From assembly GCA_002420185.1 (NCBI GenBank), contig DIHO01000018.1, forward strand, positions 62,001 to 126,000: 64,000 bases of DNA, in the 5' to 3' direction. A program made the position numbers and the translations under genes. The DNA comes from Opitutales bacterium UBA5694 (lineage in GTDB: Bacteria > Verrucomicrobiota > Verrucomicrobiia > Opitutales > Opitutaceae). Positions 1 through 9,905 of the stretch are shown here, piece after piece. Each line of letters starts with the position of its first letter. The stretch's first letter is position 1. The notes beneath the pieces are model-generated. The model was not told where the DNA came from. It saw only the letters and a list, made by a program, of their open reading frames with translations, and ran no database searches.

Positions 1-1502
1 AAATTGAACCTTCTTTCATTAGCGCCACGAGTGCTGAAATCGAAACCGCGGCCGCTCTCGCCCAAACCGCCTTTCTCAGCTATTCCAAGAAGAGCGGCGC
101 TCAAAGAGCCGAATTCCTCAACGAAATTGCCTCCCAAATAGAATCACTCGGCGGTACTCTCACTCAGAGAGCAATGCAAGAAACCGGTTTGCCAGAAGCT
201 CGGATTAAGGGCGAAACGGGAAGAACCATTGGCCAGCTCCGGCTTTTCGCTAATGTTGCCGCAGAGGGTTCATGGGCTCAGCCTCGAATCGATACCGCTA
301 TCCCCGATCGGGCTCCGCTACCCAAACCCGACATTCGGTCTATTCAACGACCCTTGGGCCCTGTGGTGGTTTTTGCTGCAAGCAATTTTCCCCTAGCATT
401 CTCCACTGCGGGAGGCGACACCGCGTCCGCTTTGGCTGCAGGTTGCCCCGTCATTGTCAAAGCCCATTCCTCGCACCCAGGGACTGCTGAGCTAGTAGCT
501 CGTGCTATTCGTAAAGCAGCTCAGCAAACCGAAATGCCTGACGGCGTATTTAGCCTTCTTTTTGGTGGAGGTCGCTTAGTGGGATCTGCAATTGTGTCTC
601 ATCCCGCGATCAAAGCTGTGGGCTTCACTGGATCGACCGCCGGAGGAACAGCTCTCATGAAAATTGCTTCCGAGCGAAGCGAACCGATTCCCGTCTACGC
701 TGAAATGGGTAGTGTTAATCCCGTAATACTACTACCGCAGGCCCTCACTAACCGTGCGGGCACTATCGCGAGTGGGCTTCATGTATCTGCAACCATGGGA
801 GTCGGACAGTTCTGTACAAATCCTGGAATCGTGTTTATCAAAAAGGGCCCCGAAGGAGACGCATTCATCGAAGACTTCGTTCATAAGATGAAAGAAAGCA
901 CGGCACAGGTGATGCTCAATGCCACTATCCGGGACGCTTACTACGAAGGTGTGAATCATCTTGAGAGCAATAGTCGCGTAATAACCCATGTCGCAAACGC
1001 GGAAAAAGGATCTAATGGGGCTTGTCTCGGGACAACCGCTGTCTTCGAAGTGAATGGATCAACCTTCCTTAACGACGAATCTCTCAGCCATGAAATATTT
1101 GGTCCGGGAACTACCCTAGTTCGTTGGACTGACAAATCTGAATTGATACGCCTACTCGAGAGCTTTGTTGGACAACTGACCGGAACGCTGCACGCCACAG
1201 GCGAGGATATTTCTGAATACTGTGAAGTGGTCTCGATTTTAGAGCGAAAAGTAGGACGGATTGTCTACAATTCCTTCCCCACCGGAGTCGAAGTTTGCCA
1301 CTCCATGGTTCATGGAGGTCCTTTTCCTGCCACTTCAGATGGACGAAGTACTTCTGTCGGCACGCATGCCATCACCCGATTCACTCGTCTAATCGCCTAT
1401 CAAGACAGTCCCCAATCTCTTCTTCCTCGAGAGCTCAAGGATGGAAATCCTCTTGGCGTGATTCGGCTCGAAGACGGAACTTTAAAAGATCCAAAACGAT
1501 AG
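1..1502 (+). CDS. NADP-type aldehyde dehydrogenase (alpha-ketoglutaric semialdehyde dehydrogenase-like), 5' partial
   Basis: The reading frame is open from base 3 and has no start in the window, so the N-terminus lies to the left; an ATG at 174 is internal. The catalytic thiol is seen in GQFCTNPG and the general-base Glu in AEMGSVNPV, with an Asn-containing cofactor-side motif ASNFPLAFS. The family is aldehyde dehydrogenase, closest in style to 2,5-dioxovalerate / alpha-ketoglutaric semialdehyde dehydrogenases, which finish oxidative degradation of pentoses and sugar acids to 2-oxoglutarate. The substrate is inferred only, because no pathway partner is visible in the window. The gene converges on the RND permease gene with 27 bases between stops, and I see no hairpin terminator there. 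It could instead act on another semialdehyde. Confidence 0.85.
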   Translation, partial: IEPSFISATSAEIETAAALAQTAFLSYSKKSGAQRAEFLNEIASQIESLGGTLTQRAMQETGLPEARIKGETGRTIGQLRLFANVAAEGSWAQPRIDTAIPDRAPLPKPDIRSIQRPLGPVVVFAASNFPLAFSTAGGDTASALAAGCPVIVKAHSSHPGTAELVARAIRKAAQQTEMPDGVFSLLFGGGRLVGSAIVSHPAIKAVGFTGSTAGGTALMKIASERSEPIPVYAEMGSVNPVILLPQALTNRAGTIASGLHVSATMGVGQFCTNPGIVFIKKGPEGDAFIEDFVHKMKESTAQVMLNATIRDAYYEGVNHLESNSRVITHVANAEKGSNGACLGTTAVFEVNGSTFLNDESLSHEIFGPGTTLVRWTDKSELIRLLESFVGQLTGTLHATGEDISEYCEVVSILERKVGRIVYNSFPTGVEVCHSMVHGGPFPATSDGRSTSVGTHAITRFTRLIAYQDSPQSLLPRELKDGNPLGVIRLEDGTLKDPKR

Positions 1503-1529
1503 ACTCGTCTTGGGGTTCAAGACACCTCA

Positions 1530-4500
1530 TTAGCTCGGTTCTTCCACAATCTTCCGACTAGGGGTCAAGATCCCTTTGACCGTAATCGTGAACCAATTAC
1601 GTAGATCATCGAGTAACGCGTAAAAAAGTGGAACAACGATCAGCGTTAAAAAGGTTGATACCATTAGACCTCCAATAATCACGCGTCCCAAAGGCGAATA
1701 CGACATGTCCATAAGCTTAGACCCGCCAATGGCCATTGGTATCATGCCAATTATCGTGGTGAGCGAAGTGATCCATATGGGTCGAAAGCGGCGGCGACTG
1801 GCCTCCCGCAACGCTTCGTTTCGAGCAAGTCCATCCCTCATAAGCCTCTGCGCCAGATCTATGAGCACGATTCCGTTGTTCACTACGATCCCCATCAGAA
1901 TCATGGCTCCGACACTTGCCATACGATCGAAGGCAGTCCCAGTCGCAATCAACATCCATACGACTCCTACACCTGCCATGGGTACAGTAGCTATCACCGC
2001 CATCGGCATGACAAAGGACTCAAAGAGAATACCCATAAGAAACAGAACGAAGATGAATATCATCGCCAAGGCAAAGTTGATATCCTGAGCCTCCTTATCA
2101 ATCCGGTATGAGGCACTACCTCGATCCCATCGATAGCCTCTTGGCATTTCAAAACCTTCCATGAGTGCGTGGATTTTGGCGTTGGTGGCACGAAGATCAT
2201 CCGTATCCATCATCGCTTTTATGCGCATGGATGTTTTTCGATCGTCGCGCCTTATAGAGTAGGTGGAATCCCGAAAACTTAACGATGAAATTGACTCTAA
2301 AGGAACCTCCGTCCCACTACTTGAGAGGAAACTAAGCCGACTCAACTCATCCAGCGACTTACGGTCTTCTTCTCTTAACCGAGCCTCGATATTGATCTCC
2401 TGCCCGTCCTCCGTGTAGAAACGACCGACAGAAGATCCCCGCATCATCGCAGAAATTCCATTGGAAACATCTCTCGTGCTTATTCCCAGTTTTTGAGCCT
2501 GTTCGCGATCTAACTGGATATTCAGCTCCTGAATATTTTCCTCTAAATCCATATCGATCGCCACTAACTCTGGAATCGACTCCAACCGTCGAGCCACCTC
2601 CTCACTCAAGGCATAGAGCGTTTCAGTATCTTCTCCGTAGAGATACAAATAGAACGATCGTGTTGGATCACTTGAACCCCTGCTTTTGTACCCATAGCGC
2701 ATTTTCAGTCCTGGAGGCATCTCCAGCCGTTCCGCAACATCGCGCAAAACGTCTGCTCGATTCATAGGCATGGGTTTTCCCATTCCGACAAGATTTCTAG
2801 CCCAGCGAAACGCGACCTGATACCAGTTCAAGGACTCCTGCCTCATGTTCATGCGTACAGACATCGAAGCATAGCTGTGGTAGGAGGAGTAAGATTCGAA
2901 ATCATACTGTCCTCGGTTCTCCTCCAAGAAGCCTTCTACATAGTCCACCCATTCACCGACCTGCTCCTTTTGCACCCCAGCAGGAAGATTGAAGCTTATA
3001 CTAATCACACTCGCATTGTTACTCCCTTCACGACGATCGATCCACTCATCGTATACCGGATAAAAGGAACCCCCAACTAGAATGATAATCACAAGCATCG
3101 CTAGTCCTTTGTCATTCAACGAATACCTCAGAAGCGACTCATAAATTCCGCTCAGTTTACCCGATTTTCTACCACTCACGAGCTTTATCGGCTTCGGAGA
3201 AAAAGTCTTAGTCGCTAAAGGAATTAGCAAAAGGGCTATTCCCAATGACGCACTCAAAGAGGCTATCACCGGAATTCCAATACGATAAAAAATGAAACGA
3301 ATATCACCCCCCGCATCCATCAATAGCAAGGGAATGAACACCGCCATGGTTGTCAACGTAGCCATGGTGATCGCTAACGAGATTTCACTAGCCCCCATCA
3401 AGGCACCCTCCCTCGGACCCAATCCATTTTCTCGCTTTGACTGTATATTCTCCACCATGACAATCGCGTTATCAACGACAAGGCCAACTGAAATCAGAAG
3501 GCCCATCATTGTTAGAACATTCAAAGTCCAGTCCATGAAGTACAACACGATTACCGAACACAAAAGTGACAAAGGAATAGACAGGGTGATCGTCAGAGTG
3601 ATCTTTGGTGATCTTAGAAATGCTAATAGAACAATAAATGAAAAAAAAACTCCCCAGATTGCCGACGTTTTCAAATTTTCAATCGACTGAATAATATGCT
3701 TTCCCTGATCCTTAAACACACGGATTTGGATTCCCTCCCAACGTTTGGAACCAGTGAAACGATTGAATACCTTGTTCACCTGTTCGCAAATATCCACAAT
3801 GTTCGCCTCCCCAGAGCGCTTTATTTCAATGCCATAGGCGCGCCCTCCTTCCAATCGCCAGGTCCCCGAACTCTCCAGCTTGCTTATATAGACCTCGCCC
3901 AGATCTGCCAGCCGAACACCTTTCTCTTTGTCTACGATGAAATTCTCAAGATAGCTCAGATCTTCGATCCTTCCCACTGAGCGAACCATGTACTCCTGTC
4001 CCCCTTCCAATACCCGACCGGCACTTAGATTCAAGTTCTGGTATCGCAATCGTCTTGAAAGTTCAAATACATCAACATTATGGGACCGCAGTTTCTCTTG
4101 GTCCAAAGAAATCCGTATTTCCCGCCTGTTGTCTCCATGTATATCAACCTCCCCCACTCCGTCGATTCGTTGTAGGGCAGGGGCGAAGTAGCGCTCTAGA
4201 AAAAACTCCGGGTTGTCGATGCTTTCTCCCAAAGTCATGGACGCGAAAAGAATTTCCTCATCATCAGAGTCATGCTTATATACCCGGATCTGCTCCACTT
4301 CCTCGGGCATCTCGACTAAGACGCGATCCATCCGGTCCTTGATATCATCATAGGCGTCGTCCATGTTGACGCTATTATGGAAGTAAATATAAGCCCTTCC
4401 AGAGGTTGAGTAGGCACGCGTATGAATTCGATCGATACCTGTGACCGTGCCCAGAATATCTTCCATTGGCTCAACAATCCTATCTAGCGTATCCAACGGA

Positions 4501-4685
4501 GTCGAGTCAGGATAGTCCGCCCGAACGTAGAGACGCTTCTCCTCCATTCCGCCTGGGAAAAGCTCCACTTTGATCCGAGTATAGGCAATGACTCCAAGCA
4601 CGAGAATCGTAAACAGCCCCATCATAACCGTAATCGGCCGATTTACCGAAAGCGATGGCAGAAAACTGAATTTCGACTTATCCAC
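1530..4685 (-). CDS. RND-family efflux permease (second of two)
   Basis: A 1051-residue AcrB/HAE1-like inner-membrane proton antiporter that would export small molecules across the envelope with an adaptor and an outer-membrane channel. The N-terminal segment carries SVNRPITVMM followed by a membrane helix, then a periplasmic porter domain, TM2-6 with the relay Asp in VGLVVDNAIVMVEN, a second porter domain and TM8-12 (GIVVNNGIVLID). Length is normal for the family. The start is GTG at 4685, with a GAGGT about 14 bases upstream, one of the few Shine-Dalgarno-like sites in the window. It lies 55 bases downstream of the other permease on the same strand. The substrate is unknown. No TolC-like outer-membrane factor is encoded nearby. 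Confidence 0.9.
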   Translation of the reverse strand: MDKSKFSFLPSLSVNRPITVMMGLFTILVLGVIAYTRIKVELFPGGMEEKRLYVRADYPDSTPLDTLDRIVEPMEDILGTVTGIDRIHTRAYSTSGRAYIYFHNSVNMDDAYDDIKDRMDRVLVEMPEEVEQIRVYKHDSDDEEILFASMTLGESIDNPEFFLERYFAPALQRIDGVGEVDIHGDNRREIRISLDQEKLRSHNVDVFELSRRLRYQNLNLSAGRVLEGGQEYMVRSVGRIEDLSYLENFIVDKEKGVRLADLGEVYISKLESSGTWRLEGGRAYGIEIKRSGEANIVDICEQVNKVFNRFTGSKRWEGIQIRVFKDQGKHIIQSIENLKTSAIWGVFFSFIVLLAFLRSPKITLTITLSIPLSLLCSVIVLYFMDWTLNVLTMMGLLISVGLVVDNAIVMVENIQSKRENGLGPREGALMGASEISLAITMATLTTMAVFIPLLLMDAGGDIRFIFYRIGIPVIASLSASLGIALLLIPLATKTFSPKPIKLVSGRKSGKLSGIYESLLRYSLNDKGLAMLVIIILVGGSFYPVYDEWIDRREGSNNASVISISFNLPAGVQKEQVGEWVDYVEGFLEENRGQYDFESYSSYHSYASMSVRMNMRQESLNWYQVAFRWARNLVGMGKPMPMNRADVLRDVAERLEMPPGLKMRYGYKSRGSSDPTRSFYLYLYGEDTETLYALSEEVARRLESIPELVAIDMDLEENIQELNIQLDREQAQKLGISTRDVSNGISAMMRGSSVGRFYTEDGQEINIEARLREEDRKSLDELSRLSFLSSSGTEVPLESISSLSFRDSTYSIRRDDRKTSMRIKAMMDTDDLRATNAKIHALMEGFEMPRGYRWDRGSASYRIDKEAQDINFALAMIFIFVLFLMGILFESFVMPMAVIATVPMAGVGVVWMLIATGTAFDRMASVGAMILMGIVVNNGIVLIDLAQRLMRDGLARNEALREASRRRFRPIWITSLTTIIGMIPMAIGGSKLMDMSYSPLGRVIIGGLMVSTFLTLIVVPLFYALLDDLRNWFTITVKGILTPSRKIVEEPS

Positions 4686-4740
4686 GATCGATTTTTTTTA
4701 CCTCGAGATCCGCAACTTTCCCTAATTCCTCCACCATTTC

Positions 4741-7700
4741 TTACGACCCTACTTCGATCTTTTTACTGTCTACCAAGAGGTAGACTGAGGGAATGACAAT
4801 AAGCGTTAGGAATGTTGAAGTTGTCAGACCTGAAATCACAGTGATAGCCAAGGGCACTCTAATTTCCGAACCTTCCCCCAGCCCAAGCGCCATAGGGATA
4901 AGTCCTAAGACAGTGGTCATCGTAGTCATTAAGATAGGACGGAAACGTGCTAGTGCAGCAGTCTTCACCGCCACCATTTTTTCCATTCCACCCCTTCGTA
5001 AATTATTCATGTAGTCGACCAGTACGATGGCGTTGTTCACGACAATACCTGCGAGCATAATCAGCCCGATAAATACAAGGATGTTGATCGACCATCCTCC
5101 GAAGAAGAGAGCGATGACGACCCCGATGATCGCAAGAGGTACCGTAAAGAGAATAATCAATGGATGGATCAGCGACTCGAATTTGCTAGCCATAACAATG
5201 TAAACCAAGAAAAGTGCCAAGGCTAACGCGAACATCAAGCTGTCAATTGAATGCTTCATCTCAGCCGCCTGACCCGTCACATCATAATCAAATCCAGGTG
5301 GCAGTTCCAACCTTAACAAGGCGTCTTCGATTAATAACGACGCTTCCGATAGATCGATCCCATTTACATTAGCAGAAATAATCGCACCGCGTTGCTGATC
5401 CAAGTGTCGTATTTCATTAGGCCCCTCTCTAACTCTCAAAGTGGCGATCGATGACAGTGGTATAGGAACTTCACTACGAGGGTTTATGATGATGCTTTTC
5501 AAGTCGTCCAATCCCATCCGGTCATTCTCTTCAAGTCGGACCATGATGTCGACTTGTCGGTCTCGCTTTTGAAACTCCGTCGGAATTTGCCCCTGGATCT
5601 TGTTTCGAACGAGCTCGGCCACCGTTTTCAAATCAATATTCAATTGAGATAGCCGCTGCCGATCATAAATAATCTGAACTTCTGGATTTCCCTTAAGTAC
5701 GCTCGATTGCACATCAACAATTCCTGGAATCGACTGAATTGCCGCAACAACTAAGGTGCTCGCGATTTTCATGTCTTCTAGATCATAGCCAAACAGTTCT
5801 ACTTCTATGGGAGCCTTCATACTAAAGAGCTCCGGATAGCTGACCTCGATCTCTGTGTCGGGAATGTTGGAAGTATACTGCCTTAAATCCTCTAGTACCG
5901 TTACCTCCATCTGCTTGCTGGAACCGTCAATCAGAGCGGTCGTAATGACCCCAGTATTTTCCCCTTCATCCGACCCACTGGAGGCTCCGCCATCCGTTCC
6001 CACCAGAACCGCAGTACGGGCTACATATTCGCTGTCTAGAACCTTCGCCTCAATTGATCGGACCACTTCAATCGTTTCCTCAATCGGAGTACCCACCGGA
6101 AGTTTGACCTTCACATTAAACTCACCCTGGTGAACCGAAGGTATCAGTTCGCTTCCCAAACGAGGAAAGACAAATCCAATCGTGAGGCCGAAAGAAACGA
6201 ATGCGATGCTCGCAACGAAAGTCTTGTTGTTCAGTGCCCAATTCAAAAAGTTCCGATAGAACGAGAGGATACTTTCGAAAGCAAAATCGAAAACCTTCAA
6301 AAAAGGTCCCATGGCACGGATGAGCTGTTTACCCACCCACACGAATAGCCCAAAGACGAACAGTATTCCCATGAAGAGGACGGTAACCACCTTACCCAGC
6401 AAGTACATGAGAATTCGGAAAGGAAGAGACGTAAACAGAACCAGCACCACCACAGGGTAGGCCAGCCCCACTGCGACTCGGTAATGCCACCCACCCGTGT
6501 TAAAACCTTTATGATAACTGCGAATGGACCCAGTAAACTTTTGCCAGGAATCAGTCAAAAAAATGAGACTGAAGACATCCGATAGCTTTCTAGCAGGCCG
6601 ATCGCCTGCGTCACCAAATTTTCGTGACGCGAGCATAGGTATAAAATAGAGCGACACTGCAAGAGACGCTAGGAGCGAAAAGACTACGGTCAATGACATG
6701 TCAACAAAGACCTGACCGGCAACTCCCTCAACGAAAACGATTGGCATGAATACGGCGATTGTCGTCAAGGTAGAGGCGGTCACCGCACCTCCCACCTCTG
6801 ACACGCCTCGAACTGTGGAATCGACAAAGCTGTCTCCTTCCTCACGGCACCGGAAAATGCTCTCCAAAACGACAATCGAATTGTCGACCAGCATTCCGAC
6901 GCCAAGAGCCAATCCTCCCAGTGAAATGATGTTTAATGATACATCCGAAAGCTCCATCGGTGCGAAGGTGGCTACTATCGAGACAGGAATAGTAATCCCG
7001 ATAATCACGGTATGCCCTACGTTTCTTAGAAATAGAAAAATAACGAATACTGCGATTAGTCCGCCAATTAATGCGTTTCCCTTTACCTCGTCAATCGACT
7101 GTTTAATAAAGATAGACTGGTCGGTAAGCACCTCAAGGGAACAGCCTTCCGGCAAAGTGTACTCGATATAGTTTGACATGGCTCTTTCTTCCCGAGCTGC
7201 GAGTGCGGCCAACCGCCTTTCCTCGCTTGTGTTCATACTCCGCTCGACACGATTTCTCCGACCACCGTTTTCAGCTAACTGATCCGCAACATAATTCCGC
7301 TGCTCGGGTGTCCCATAGATGCGGTTTCGAACTCGCTGTGCTATCTCCACAATATTCGCGTCGGCATCCTTATAGATCTCAATTTCAACGCTCTCTCGGC
7401 CATTAACTAGGGTCTCGACTTGAATTTCCTTATGGCTTTGCTCAATGTCGGCTATATCACTGAGCAATACGTTGACATCGTTTTTTCGAGCAATGACTAT
7501 CGACCCGATCTCCTCAATCGACTTGAACTCATTCAAAGTGCGGATCGAGTATCGCACTCTACCCTCCTGCAGACGCCCACCAGGCAAATTGACATTATTT
7601 TGTGCTAAGCGGGAATTCACCTGCTGAATATCTAAATTCAAGGAAACTAGCTTATCCTCGTAGATACGAACTTGGTATTCCTCCTCGAGCCCTCCGATTA

Positions 7701-8226
7701 CCTTTACTGCCGCTAGGCCTTCCTCTCCCTCCAATTCCCGCTGGACAATTTCCTCTGCATAAAGTCGCAGCTGGCCAAGAGGGAACGGACCTGTCATCCC
7801 TATCCGCATTATCGGATCCAGGGTTGGATCGTATCGGAGGATGAGCGGCCGTTTTGCATCCCGCGGCATTCTTAACCGGTCCAATTTTTCCCGAATGGAC
7901 TGTGTCGCTTCGCTCATGTCCGCACCCCAGGCGAACTCCATAATTATATCCGACTGGTCAGCTTTGGAGATTGAGGTGATCGAATTCAGTTTTTGAATTA
8001 TTCCCAGTTCTTGCTCCACGCGTTGCGAAACCTGTGTCTCAACTTCCTGAGGCGCCGTCCCCGGATACTCGGTACGCACTGTCAAAGTCGGGTAAGAAAT
8101 ATCAGGCATCAAGGTCAGAGCCAACTTCCGATACGAAACGTACCCGAAGACGCAAACTGCGAGAACAATCATTAAAACCGACACCGGGCGGCGTGTCGCT
8201 ATGGCAAAATGGGAGACTTTTTTCAC
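4741..8226 (-). CDS. RND-family efflux permease with extra membrane insertion
   Basis: At 1161 residues it is about 100 longer than typical AcrB/MexB-type pumps. The N-terminus (ATRRPVSVLMIV), TM4 relay Asp (GVGMLVDNSIVVLES, about D448) and C-terminal TM10 motif (AGIVVNNAIVLVDY) are conserved. Two insertions are visible: a charged Arg/Glu-rich stretch at about residues 310-355 in the first periplasmic domain, and a segment at about 545-650 between TM6 and TM7 with two or three additional hydrophobic stretches (near 583-600 and 603-632). The start is GTG at 8226; the next Met lies inside TM1, so GTG is preferred. It sits between the adaptor gene and the second permease. Two non-identical permeases behind one adaptor suggest a heteromeric pump (as in MdtBC) or two alternative pumps. 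The substrate is unknown. Confidence 0.9.
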   Translation of the reverse strand: MKKVSHFAIATRRPVSVLMIVLAVCVFGYVSYRKLALTLMPDISYPTLTVRTEYPGTAPQEVETQVSQRVEQELGIIQKLNSITSISKADQSDIIMEFAWGADMSEATQSIREKLDRLRMPRDAKRPLILRYDPTLDPIMRIGMTGPFPLGQLRLYAEEIVQRELEGEEGLAAVKVIGGLEEEYQVRIYEDKLVSLNLDIQQVNSRLAQNNVNLPGGRLQEGRVRYSIRTLNEFKSIEEIGSIVIARKNDVNVLLSDIADIEQSHKEIQVETLVNGRESVEIEIYKDADANIVEIAQRVRNRIYGTPEQRNYVADQLAENGGRRNRVERSMNTSEERRLAALAAREERAMSNYIEYTLPEGCSLEVLTDQSIFIKQSIDEVKGNALIGGLIAVFVIFLFLRNVGHTVIIGITIPVSIVATFAPMELSDVSLNIISLGGLALGVGMLVDNSIVVLESIFRCREEGDSFVDSTVRGVSEVGGAVTASTLTTIAVFMPIVFVEGVAGQVFVDMSLTVVFSLLASLAVSLYFIPMLASRKFGDAGDRPARKLSDVFSLIFLTDSWQKFTGSIRSYHKGFNTGGWHYRVAVGLAYPVVVLVLFTSLPFRILMYLLGKVVTVLFMGILFVFGLFVWVGKQLIRAMGPFLKVFDFAFESILSFYRNFLNWALNNKTFVASIAFVSFGLTIGFVFPRLGSELIPSVHQGEFNVKVKLPVGTPIEETIEVVRSIEAKVLDSEYVARTAVLVGTDGGASSGSDEGENTGVITTALIDGSSKQMEVTVLEDLRQYTSNIPDTEIEVSYPELFSMKAPIEVELFGYDLEDMKIASTLVVAAIQSIPGIVDVQSSVLKGNPEVQIIYDRQRLSQLNIDLKTVAELVRNKIQGQIPTEFQKRDRQVDIMVRLEENDRMGLDDLKSIIINPRSEVPIPLSSIATLRVREGPNEIRHLDQQRGAIISANVNGIDLSEASLLIEDALLRLELPPGFDYDVTGQAAEMKHSIDSLMFALALALFLVYIVMASKFESLIHPLIILFTVPLAIIGVVIALFFGGWSINILVFIGLIMLAGIVVNNAIVLVDYMNNLRRGGMEKMVAVKTAALARFRPILMTTMTTVLGLIPMALGLGEGSEIRVPLAITVISGLTTSTFLTLIVIPSVYLLVDSKKIEVGS

Positions 8227-8346
8227 AACACGATTCTATTTTCCGGTTTCAAAGACCAGACGAAGCCATGTGATTTCTCTGATTCGCAAACCAGAAATAG
8301 TTTTGGCCCAATCGTATTCAACGTCTCAATGCTGTGCAATCCAGGC

Positions 8347-9507
8347 TCAACCCTGGCCTGCATCACTTGAATTAGTTGTACCCTGTTCGGCAGCTACCGC
8401 TTCTTTCACAATTTTAACATTTGCTCCATCCTTAAGTGCGCTGTGACCCATCACGATTACTAAGTCACCTTTAACAATATCTGATGTAGCTTGAACAAAA
8501 CCGACATTGGAGTAGCCTTCCTGAAGAAGAGTTTTTTTGGCTTTTCCATTTTGGACCTTGAAAATGTACTTGAGGTCACCTTCGTGTACAATCGCTTCCT
8601 TGGGAATTAGAACCGCGTCATCACTCGTATCCACAATTACGCGTACGTTAACGAACATCCCCGGATAGATGGGCATACCGTTCAGTTTAGACACCGCTAC
8701 TTTTGCTTTGAATGTCCCACTTTCAGGGTCAACAATTGGGCTCACCAATTTAACAAACGCGTCATATCGGACACCTTCAATTAAATCCGAGTCGATAACG
8801 GCCGGAAGACCCTCCTCGATACTCAGCATATGCTGTCCGGGGATGTTCACATTGGCGAATAGCTCGTCCAAATTCATTATCGAAAACAGTACGCGATTGG
8901 TAGCGACTCGCCGACCTGCCTGAGCATTGCGCCCTGTTACGACACCACTTACAGTGGATCGTACAATCGTGTTTTCCAATTGGATCTTAGCACGCTCGAA
9001 TCTCAGGCGCATTTGCTCAAGATCGAATTTCGCATTGTCGTATTCCTGTTGGTTGATGAGCTTTCGCCCGTACAGGTCTTTCGTACGCTTAAAATTCGCT
9101 TTCTGGTGCTCATAGCGGGCTTCCGCCTCCTCCGCATCTACACCCTCCTCTACATTCTCCATGAGTGCGAGAATTTGCCCAGCAACAACCCGGTCGCCCT
9201 CCTCGACGTGCACCTCGAGAATAAGACCCGAAGTTTCAGCAAATATCTCTACCGAACTTTCCGTTTCAAGGACTGAGTCAAAAACGAGGGATGAAGTGAT
9301 CGTACCTTCATCCACTTCGGAGGCCTTTACCGGAACAGCCGGGCGGATTCTCGCCGCCCTTTCCTGCCTTTCGTCTTTATCAGACTTACTCCTTTCCTTT
9401 TTCGCTTCGTTGGACGCGGTCGTTTTTCCTGTCTCACCACTTTTCGAGCACCCACAAAAGGTAATCGATAAAGCTAAAAACAGTACTGTTCTAATCCACG
9501 ATTTCAT
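8347..9507 (-). CDS. RND periplasmic adaptor (membrane fusion protein), probable lipoprotein
   Basis: A 386-residue HlyD/AcrA-type adaptor that bridges the inner-membrane permease and the outer-membrane channel. A short N-terminal hydrophobic stretch ends at FCGC, a plausible lipobox, followed by a charged Lys/Glu/Asp linker to about residue 60. The lipoyl/barrel-sandwich halves are recognisable (GLILEVHVEEGDRVVAGQ and the later IVRSTVSGVVTGRNAQAGRRV) and flank an alpha-helical hairpin of about 60 residues. A beta-barrel and a membrane-proximal domain follow. It is first in the unit adaptor-permease-permease, 120 bases upstream of the first permease. There is no metal-binding His/Met-rich segment, so a CusB role is not indicated. 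Confidence 0.88.
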   Translation of the reverse strand: MKSWIRTVLFLALSITFCGCSKSGETGKTTASNEAKKERSKSDKDERQERAARIRPAVPVKASEVDEGTITSSLVFDSVLETESSVEIFAETSGLILEVHVEEGDRVVAGQILALMENVEEGVDAEEAEARYEHQKANFKRTKDLYGRKLINQQEYDNAKFDLEQMRLRFERAKIQLENTIVRSTVSGVVTGRNAQAGRRVATNRVLFSIMNLDELFANVNIPGQHMLSIEEGLPAVIDSDLIEGVRYDAFVKLVSPIVDPESGTFKAKVAVSKLNGMPIYPGMFVNVRVIVDTSDDAVLIPKEAIVHEGDLKYIFKVQNGKAKKTLLQEGYSNVGFVQATSDIVKGDLVIVMGHSALKDGANVKIVKEAVAAEQGTTNSSDAGQG

Positions 9508-9699
9508 TTTCGATACAAATTACTGGTTTTGACCCAACACTGGACCACGGGTTGTACCCCATTTTCAGACGTTGAGAAAGAAAATTATTATGTAGGCGTT
9601 GACATTAATTTTGTAATCTCAGCCCTCTTCGTGGCGGGTTGGAAAACTCCACTCCCATTGAACGAACCAAATGGATATTGTGTAATATTTCCGTTTTCC

Positions 9700-9900
9700 T
9701 TATTTTCCCTTTTTCGCGATGTAGTATACCACACCACCTATCATGAAAAGAGGTAAAAGAGTCAAAAATACAGTTGTGCCGTAGTAGGCATAACGCGACG
9801 CTTCATTTGTGACCGAGCAAACGGCACACGCATGAACAGCTTTCTTTGCCCCTAAGCAAAGTAAGATTACAGTAACAAATCTAATTAGCCTAAGATCCAT
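9700..9900 (-). CDS. small exported/membrane protein with CAVC motif, end of oxidase operon
   Basis: A 66-residue protein. A longer frame runs back to 10146 inside the upstream gene, but ATG at 9900 lies 6 bases after the preceding stop and gives a normal signal-like N-terminus (MDLRLIRFVTVILLCLGAKK), so I choose it. The mature part begins with the pair HACAVC and then one transmembrane helix near the C-terminus, ending in Lys residues. I do not recognise a named family. The position as last gene of the oxidase operon and the cysteine pair next to a membrane helix suggest a small accessory or assembly protein. That role is inference. Confidence 0.6.
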   Translation of the reverse strand: MDLRLIRFVTVILLCLGAKKAVHACAVCSVTNEASRYAYYGTTVFLTLLPLFMIGGVVYYIAKKGK

Positions 9901-9905
9901 GCTTA

